A stretch of DNA of 64,000 bases from Platerodrilus igneus. Its lineage: Eukaryota; Arthropoda; Insecta; Coleoptera; Lycidae. Positions 57,418 to 64,000 of the stretch are shown here, one piece after another; positions within the stretch are counted from its first letter, which is position 1, and every line of letters begins with the position of its first letter. The notes under the pieces were generated by a model. It was not told the origin of the DNA and ran no database searches. It saw only the letters and a program-made list of their open reading frames with translations. The DNA is taken from positions 3,663,501-3,727,500 of the forward strand of contig JARFIW010000588.1 of NCBI GenBank assembly GCA_036346225.1. The letters are read 5' to 3'. The position numbers were made by a program, and so were the translations under genes.

Positions 57418-59220
57418 CCAGTTTGTAGAGGTCAGACGTCACTTCCCCAAGGACTCCAAGTTCCAACTGGTTGCCAAGAAAGGCGTGTTTCCATACACTT
57501 ACATACAAAGTATGGAAGTATTGGAGGAAACAACCCTACCACAAAAGGACGCCTTCTACAATGACCTCGCCTCTACATCCATTACTACCGACGAGTACGA
57601 GAGGGCTCGGAAGGTATGACGCGACTTTGGTCTCAACATGCTCGGGGAATATAGCGACCTCTATTTGAAGACAGATGTACTGTTGTTGGCAGACGTCTTC
57701 GAGAACTTTCGCCGGGTGTGCATGTCGACTCATGACCTTAATCCGTGCCAGTATGTGACAGCGCCCTTAACCGGGGACGCTATGTTAAAATACACCGGCG
57801 TGAAACTGGAGCTCCTCACGGATTTTGACATGTACCATTTTATAAAGTATGGGATCAGAGGGGGGTCTGACTCAGTGTAGTGGACGCTATGCTGCTGCCA
57901 ATAACAAGTACATGGAAGAGTACGGTCCTATGGCTCCGTCTAAGTATTTAGCCTACTACGATGCCAATAACTTGTATGGCTGGCCCATGAGCCAGGCTAT
58001 CCCCCTTGGAGGATTTCGATGGCTGTCCCCTACCGAAGCAGCCGGTCTCCAGGCCACTATCTTAAATATTTCCAAAAACTCTGCGAAAGGATTCATTCTG
58101 GAGGTTGACTAAAGAGTACCCTCCACATTTACACGATCTCCACAACGACTTGCCATTCTGCGCGGAAATGAAGACGCCGCCTTATATCTCATCTAAGACT
58201 CCGAAGCTCCTGGCCACCTTAGAAGACAAACGCCGCTACATTATCCACTACAGGAATCTACAGCAGTGTGTGCGGAACGGATTAGTGTTGACCCCCATCC
58301 TCCGGGTTCTCGAGTTCGACCAGTCTCCATGGTTGAAACCTTATATCGAAGTGAACACAGACCTTCGCATTCGTGCTACCTACGCTTTTGAGAAGAACTT
58401 TTTCAAACTCATGAAAAATGCCATCTTTGGTAAAACTATGGAAAATATAGACAAGCGCGTCGACGTTAAGCTCGTGACTCGGGGGGAGTGTGACCGGAAG
58501 ACCTTGTGCGCGATTACCCTGGTTGCCCGCGCGAACTTTAATTGTAATCTGGTACTTGACAAAAATTTAGCACTCATACAAATGGACCGCTTTAGAGTCA
58601 CGTATAACAAACCTATATATGCAGGCTTTTTGATTTTAGATCTATCAAAAACCTTGATTTACGACTTTCACTATGAGAAACTGATGCCTCTGTATGTGTC
58701 TAAGCTTTTGCTTTTGTATACAGATACCGATTCTCTCGTGTATAGTATCGAAACAGAAGATTTGTACAGTGATATTCATGCCCGCCTGGACCTATTCGAC
58801 ACCAGTTACTACCACCCAGACAATAAATATAAGATCCCACTTGTAAATAAAAAAGTGCCCGGAAAGTTCAAGGACGAGTTAGGTGGTGAGTTAGTATTAG
58901 AGTTTGTGGGTACTCGCGCCAAAAGTTACTGTATAGTTAGCGAAAGGGATGTAATAAAAAAGATTAAATGGGTTAAGCGTAGTGTTGTGCAGGATATAAG
59001 TGTTGATAGTTTTAAGGACGTAGCACATAACAGTAACTTCCGCGCCCTCGTGCATTCGATACGGTCTATTAGGAGCAAAAAACATGATTTGTTTACGCTG
59101 TTACTTAGCAAGGTTAGTTTATCGGGCGCAGATGACAAGCGTTTCGTCATCCCTAACACGGCTTTAACATATGATGCATGAGGGCATAGGGAAATAGATG
59201 ATAGATTTTATTTTACTTAG
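57418..59220 (+). pseudogene. polB: polymerase B copy, N-terminally truncated
   Basis: Starts abruptly inside the exonuclease-polymerase linker (DQFVEVR). It retains LGEYSDLYLKTDVLLLADVF, motif A (YYDANNLYGWPMSQ), motif B (NAIFGKTMENIDKR) and motif C (YTDTDS). Breaks: TGA at 57617-57619, frameshifts near 57870 and 58110, and TGA at 59179-59181. At both TGA sites the other copy has TGG. The long open piece 58105-59181 covers the palm and thumb. The zinc-finger, exonuclease and promoter parts of the gene at 13161-17027 are absent. Confidence 0.9.
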
Positions 59221-59385
59221 TTTATAAGTTGTATATATTGCTTAGATTTAAGTTGTATACATTACATGCCTGTTTTAGGGATCACAATGTATATGCTTGT
59301 TTAGCCTAAAAACGTGTACAATGATAATATAATTGTAAATGTAGATATATACAAAGAATTTATTACTACTGTGTATAGATTGTCT

Positions 59386-59391
59386 AATAAA
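59386..59391 (+). terminator. poly(A) signal of polymerase copy
   Basis: AATAAA about 165 bases past the stop, just before homology to the 3' UTR of the other copy ends. Confidence 0.5.
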
Positions 59392-59392
59392 T

Positions 59393-59640
59393 TTCCTCAA
59401 CAACCGCCAACTAGGAGGCAGGGTGGGGTAATCGATCGAGTAAGGATCGAAGTGTGCCACAAGGAGCAGGGTGGGGGTGGGGGTCGATCAAGTAAGGATC
59501 GAAGTGTGCTAGAAGAAAAGGCTAATAAACGTAATGAAGAATTCAAATGAGTAATAAGGATCGTAATAAGGCCCCCTCCACCTCAACAACCGACAACTAG
59601 TAAGCAGAGAGGAGAGGGTAGAAGGGGGCGGCGAAGTGGC
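59393..59640 (+). repeat. Polinton inverted-repeat fragments, rearranged
   Basis: CTCAACAACCG, GGCAGGGTGGGG, ATCGATCGAGTAAGGATCGAAGTGT and AATGAAGAATTCA blocks match the terminal repeats at 12180-12420 and 28930-29170, but the order differs and one block is doubled. No clean terminus or duplication. Confidence 0.8.
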
Positions 59641-59660
59641 CCAGAACATACCTTTTCCCT

Positions 59661-60830
59661 CTACTTATTTTTATTTTTGTTTTCTTCTAGAGAGTGTATT
59701 AAAATATCTTTCACCGGATCCGCGTGTTTATCATTATCAGCTTTGGCTTCAGAGCGAATTTTGTAATTTACGCATAAGGATCGCAAATTTTGCCAATTAC
59801 CTTCCTGCAATATTTCAGGGTTTATGGTTTCTATATCCTTACACAGTGCATTGTTTGGCAGTTGATTTCGTAGTGTCTTTCGTGCTATTTCTAAAATGGC
59901 ACGAAGTTGGTAAGAAAATACTTCGGTGGGGTTGATTGTCACAGAACTTTTATAAAAAACTTGAACTATAACATTGATATTGACTCTTTTGTAATTCAAT
60001 TTAAACCTTCTACAATTTGTATGTTTACAAAATGCATATTCTACAATGTGATCTGGAGTCCTTTTATTCCTACGATAGCCATTAAAAACTAAACTGCAGG
60101 TGATTTCATTCTGTGGCAACGCTTCTCTAAGAAACTGACGTCGTATTTCATGATTCTGCAGAACGTCATCCAAAAAAAAAATCGTTGAGTTTGGAGTGAT
60201 TTTAATAAAATCCACCGTAACACTACTTTTTCTAAACGTTCTGATTTTGTTTGATTTACAAGATCATTTATTTTCCATTGGTTGCAGTTGTTGGTCATTT
60301 GTTCCATTTGTATGGTTGATATTTTCTTTAACGATTCCTGCAAGTCCTACAATAGAGTATACTTCACTATTTCCTTTATTTTCTGATTCTTTTCGCGTTC
60401 CAAAACTTATAATCTGAGGTAATTTATTAACCGCATGATTGTGAATCCCATCAGCTTCTTCGTTTTTGTTCTTACTACTTCGCTGCTTGTCTAGTTGAGA
60501 AATATCTAAAATGCATTCATTTGGTTGAAACAACATTTGTGGTTGAGCTTTGCAGTACCTTTTAATTTTGGTGTATATATTTAATCTATTCGACAAATTA
60601 TCTTTCATTTGCAACCACTTACATAAATTTGAGATGATTCCACCAGTACAGTAATATTTTGTTTCTTTCATTTTGCACATCGGCAAATTATTTTCGCGAA
60701 TTACGTTAGCTATCATTTCTATCGTTATATGAAGCTGCTTCTTATTATAGGGACCCATGGCATTGATATACCTATACCTATAGAAATATCGCAAAGTTAC
60801 ATTGTATACCTGCAGTAAAGATATATACAT
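59661..60830 (-). pseudogene. unidentified 389-codon gene with one in-frame TGA
   Basis: Two open pieces (60264-60830 and 59661-60215) lie in the same frame, separated by a single TGA at 60266-60264 with 16 open codons after it. The first Met is at 60830; the one at MGPYNKKQLHITIEM may be the real start, since TTTCTATAG just upstream looks like a splice acceptor. Notable segments are MCKMKETKYYC and AFCKHTNCRRFK (possible metal site). The second half is Lys/Arg/Asn-rich. No family recognised; a transposase N-terminus is one guess. It could be a near-intact gene with one nonsense change, or two exons. Confidence 0.45.
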
Positions 60831-62209
60831 CAGCGAATTTAGTAAGATGAGATTATTGTTCTTTTATGATCGGGTCGGGTATACTTTTTATTTCACTTTA
60901 TTGTTCGTAGCAAATTAATAACTAAAAACATAAACACTAACACAATAAAACAAAAAATATAAACAAATTATAATTTCACGAATGCTATTTATCTCTTTAA
61001 GCACACGGCGTTGATTAAACATAAAAGTATCCCTTTAAATAAAAAACAACCTACACAGTATTGAACGGCACCGAAAACGACTTGCTACAAGATAAACAAA
61101 TACACCCCTAAATAAAATCTTTTTTAAAACTTCTTAAACCATTACGGTATTACCTATAGAAAAAATAAATTTTGATGAATAGAAAAAATACTTTAGCTTA
61201 TGAGTCATTATTATGCAAGTGTCTACCTAAAATTCCTGAAAAATATGAAGATAAACTCCATCATTGTTAATTGCATCTTACATACCATAGAAGTCACCTT
61301 TGTTAAAATTGAATAGATATACCACTTAGGGAAGGTATATCTAAAACATAAACTGAACAGGTTCCAGTACAACCCGCCGGAAAGCGTAATGTAATCGTGG
61401 CCTGATCCGAAAATCATTTATTTATCTATAATAGATTCCCACGTATCATTTACAAGTACCACTTAAAAATAGGTTACAATAACCGCAAAAAAAATTTAAA
61501 AATTTAATTTGTACTCATTCAAATTTTTTAGCCAACGAAACAAAATGGTGGTTATTTAAAATTTTCCTGTATTGATTTTAACCGAGCAATTAATGTGTAA
61601 GTAGAAACTTGCAAATTGTACAGGGTATTTCAAATATACATGGCATAAATGATACGACCTATAGAACTATGAAAAATAAGTAGGGTTTGTTTAATAAACA
61701 CATGTTCTAAGACCCTCCATCATTGTGTTACAGAACGTTAAAGTTAGAAATTAAAAAATGATTACTTCCCATTCTTAAAAAGCAGTACGAATCTTTTAAC
61801 TAAACTTAGCAGACAGTTTATCTAATTCAAAAGACACATAACTGCAGAAAAATTCCTTAATGCACTTTTGCCAGTGGCCTACAGCAGCAGTATGGGACCC
61901 TGTACCTTTCTCTAATTTGCACGGCACTCCTTACAGTTTAATTCTGGTTGCAGTTTAGAATTCGGCAATGCCTTTTACCTAAATGATGTATTTCTATTTC
62001 ATTTCTTTAAAGTTGATTATTTGCCGAGGCAATAGCCTCAACAAGAATGCAGTTTGTTTGTATTATGGATTGAAATTTTAAATTTCCCATATTTTGAGGT
62101 ACATTGTAAAAATAACATCGGTATTAGTATCAAAATCAATTAATTAAACTCGAGGCATCAATTATCCACATTCTTTATAATCCTGAATACTCAGCAAAGA
62201 TTACGAAAT
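60831..62209. other. 1.4 kb without a supported gene
   Basis: AT-rich. The ORF at 61223-61417 has no features. No repeat is obvious. Confidence 0.55.
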
Positions 62210-62550
62210 TTGAATTGTCGTCTTCGACCCCTTCAACCCCTGTCGGAGGATTGGTAATTTTTTCCTAAGGTCTTGGTATTGCAACTAACCGTTCTTGGTT
62301 TCTAATTGAAACCAAACACTGAAAACTTTCAAAAATCTAAAATTTATGAAATTTGAATTGCCGTCTTCGTTCCCATCTACTCCTGCAGAAGGGTTGGAAA
62401 TTGTTTCTTAGTCTTATCTCTTATGGTATTATAACTCACCTTTTTGGTAATACTTGAAAATAGAGAATTTTATACTGCAAGTTAAATCGTCGTCTTCGCC
62501 CCCTTCTGGCCCTGCTAGAAGGTCAGCAAGTTTCTTTTCATTCTTTATTT
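62210..62550 (+). repeat. three diverged ~140-bp tandem repeats
   Basis: CGTCTTCG followed by CCC and CCTG...GAAGG recurs near 62220, 62363 and 62493, each followed by TTTCTT and GGTATT-type sequence. Confidence 0.7.
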
Positions 62551-62782
62551 ATATATATTTTCCAGCATGATCCAAATTTGTAAACATAATACAGTATTAT
62601 TGATTTATTTGTTGCAATATTTAACTGGAGCGCTGTAATTTGAGCGACGATGAAGATGAAGATGAAGCCAACTTTAGACATGTTTTTGTGTTTACAAACA
62701 CCACTAGCACAAGTCCACGGTTTAATGAAAATTAAAGTTAAGTTGAGTAAGTAAAATATGGTAAAACTACTCACTTGCTATT
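62551..62782. other. spacer upstream of zinc-finger gene
   Basis: Noncoding. A short GATGAAGATGAAGATGAA run lies near 62648. No promoter is obvious. Confidence 0.5.
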
Positions 62783-64000
62783 TTGTTAGCGCATATAAAA
62801 ACAATGTTTTCGACCACGATAATACTCACGTTATCGGATTTTACACGTCTTGTATTATGCCGCATCACAAAAAGTGATTTACAAAGACATTTTCGGTCAC
62901 ATACTAACGAACGTCCATTCGCGTGTCATTTGTGTGATTATACTGCATCACAAAAAAGTCGTTTACAAGAACATTTTCGGTCGCATACTAACGAACGTCC
63001 ATTCGCGTGCAATTTGTGTGATTATACCGCATCACAAAAAAGATTTTTACAAAGACATTTTCGGTCGCATACTAACGAACGTCTATTTGCATGCAATTTG
63101 TGTAATTATGCCGCATCACAAGAAAGTGATTTACAAATACATTTTCGGTTGCATACTAACGAACGTCCATTTGCGTGCAATTTGTGTGATTATACGGCGT
63201 CACGAAAAAGTCATTTAGCGCAACATTTTTGGTCGCATACTAACAAACGTCGATTTCAATGCAATTCGTGTAATTATGCCGCTTCACAAAAAAGTAATTT
63301 ACAAAGACATTTTCGGTCGCATACTGACGAACGTCCATTCGCGTGCAATTTGTGTGATTATACGGCGTCACGAAAAAGTCATTTACAAGAACATTTTCGG
63401 TCGCATACTAACGAACGTCCATTCGCGTGCAATTTGTGTAATTATACCGCATCACGAAAAAGTCATTTACAAAGACATTTTCGGTCGCATACTAACGAAT
63501 GCAATTTATGTAATTATGCCGCATCACAAAAAAGTGATTTACAAAGACATTTTTGGTCACATACTGACGAACGTCCATTCGCGTGCAATTTGTGTGATTA
63601 TACGGCGTCACGAAAAAGTCATTTACAAGAACATTTTCGGTCGCATACTAACGAACGTCCATTCGCGTGCAATTTGTGTAATTATACCGCATCACGAAAA
63701 AGTCATTTACAAAGACATTTTCGGTCGCATACTAACGAATGCAATTTATGTAATTATGCCGCATCACAAAAAAGTGATTTACAAAGACATTTTCGGTCAC
63801 ATACTAACGAAGGTCCATTGGCGTGCCATTTGTGTGATTATACTGCACCACAAAAAAGTCGTTTACAAGAACATTTTTGGTCGCATACTAACAAACGTCC
63901 ATTCGCGTGCAATTTGTGTGATTATACGGCGTCGCGAAAAAGTCATTTACAAGAACATTTTCGGTCGCATACTAACGAACGTTCATTTGCTTGCAATTAG
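62783..64000 (+). CDS. C2H2 zinc-finger array, 13 fingers
   Basis: Thirteen complete fingers of the form C-x2-C-x12-H-x3-H, for example CNLCDYTASRKSHLQEHF then RSH, joined by TNERPFA linkers (equivalent to TGEKP). The first finger before them is damaged by a one-base loss near 62868, so the start Met is uncertain and upstream exons may exist. Fingers 6-8 and 9-11 are a 240-bp duplication. Fingers 7 and 10 have a shortened linker (SHTNE directly before CNLC). The ORF ends with TAG at 63998-64000 in the middle of a finger, at the window edge. A DNA-binding protein is implied; its target is unknown. Frequent near-identical fingers suggest recent expansion or a pseudogene. Confidence 0.75.
   Translation: MLAHIKTMFSTTIILTLSDFTRLVLCRITKSDLQRHFRSHTNERPFACHLCDYTASQKSRLQEHFRSHTNERPFACNLCDYTASQKRFLQRHFRSHTNERLFACNLCNYAASQESDLQIHFRLHTNERPFACNLCDYTASRKSHLAQHFWSHTNKRRFQCNSCNYAASQKSNLQRHFRSHTDERPFACNLCDYTASRKSHLQEHFRSHTNERPFACNLCNYTASRKSHLQRHFRSHTNECNLCNYAASQKSDLQRHFWSHTDERPFACNLCDYTASRKSHLQEHFRSHTNERPFACNLCNYTASRKSHLQRHFRSHTNECNLCNYAASQKSDLQRHFRSHTNEGPLACHLCDYTAPQKSRLQEHFWSHTNKRPFACNLCDYTASRKSHLQEHFRSHTNERSFACN

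Noticed and set aside
57471..57668. 65-codon ORF before the right polymerase copy
   Set aside because: Out of frame with the polymerase reading that matches the other copy over the same bases.
1..64000. Genetic code with TGA read as Trp
   Set aside because: Several genes use TGA as a proper terminator (for example at 31193-31195) and TGG is used for Trp throughout; single TGAs coexist with frameshifts, so decay is simpler.

Overview
The window looks like insect nuclear DNA: AT-rich, without operons or ribosome binding sites, and packed with transposable elements. The errantivirus (an LTR element with an env gene) and a rosa-type (DD41D) mariner point to an insect; I cannot name the species. 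No tRNA, rRNA or CRISPR array was seen. Almost all coding sequence belongs to mobile elements, most of it broken by frameshifts and stops.

Layout. 1-5470: a minus-strand Ty3/gypsy (Mag-like) retrotransposon cut by a 1.84-kb mariner. 5.5-10.0 kb: a Polinton/Maverick-like remnant with three open reading frames of unknown function (76, 223 and 275 aa), a decayed conserved gene and a DNA polymerase B fragment. 10-12.1 kb: noncoding duplications and a 10-bp minisatellite. 12164-29187: a bounded 17-kb Polinton/Maverick element with ~0.73-kb terminal inverted repeats, 5'-AG...CT-3' ends and a 6-bp CCGCTC target duplication. It holds a frameshifted protein-primed polymerase gene behind a tandem array of core promoters, a packaging ATPase, a pipsqueak-type HTH ORF, and a 7.2-kb inverted-repeat structure whose loop carries a decayed tyrosine-recombinase gene. 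29.9-32.0 kb: a second Polinton family (ATPase end, DUF8207-like gene, 140-aa ORF, integrase start). 32.4-34.9 kb: another gypsy remnant with a solo LTR inside. 37182-55965: an 18.8-kb errantivirus whose gag is split by a BEL/Pao element and whose integrase is split by a 5'-truncated LINE. 57.3-59.6 kb: a second polymerase B copy rearranged with other Polinton pieces. 59.7-60.8 kb: an unidentified gene with one in-frame TGA. 62.8-64.0 kb: a C2H2 zinc-finger array of near-identical fingers.

How the parts relate. The Polinton pieces share a gene order (packaging ATPase, DUF8207-like protein, then a small protein or further ORF) and polymerase sequences, so at least two related families have been active here. 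Target-site duplications on the Polinton, mariner, errantivirus, solo LTR, BEL and LINE make the nesting order readable. The most unusual structures are the giant inverted repeat around a tyrosine recombinase inside a Polinton, and the repeated TATA+Inr promoters in front of the polymerase gene.
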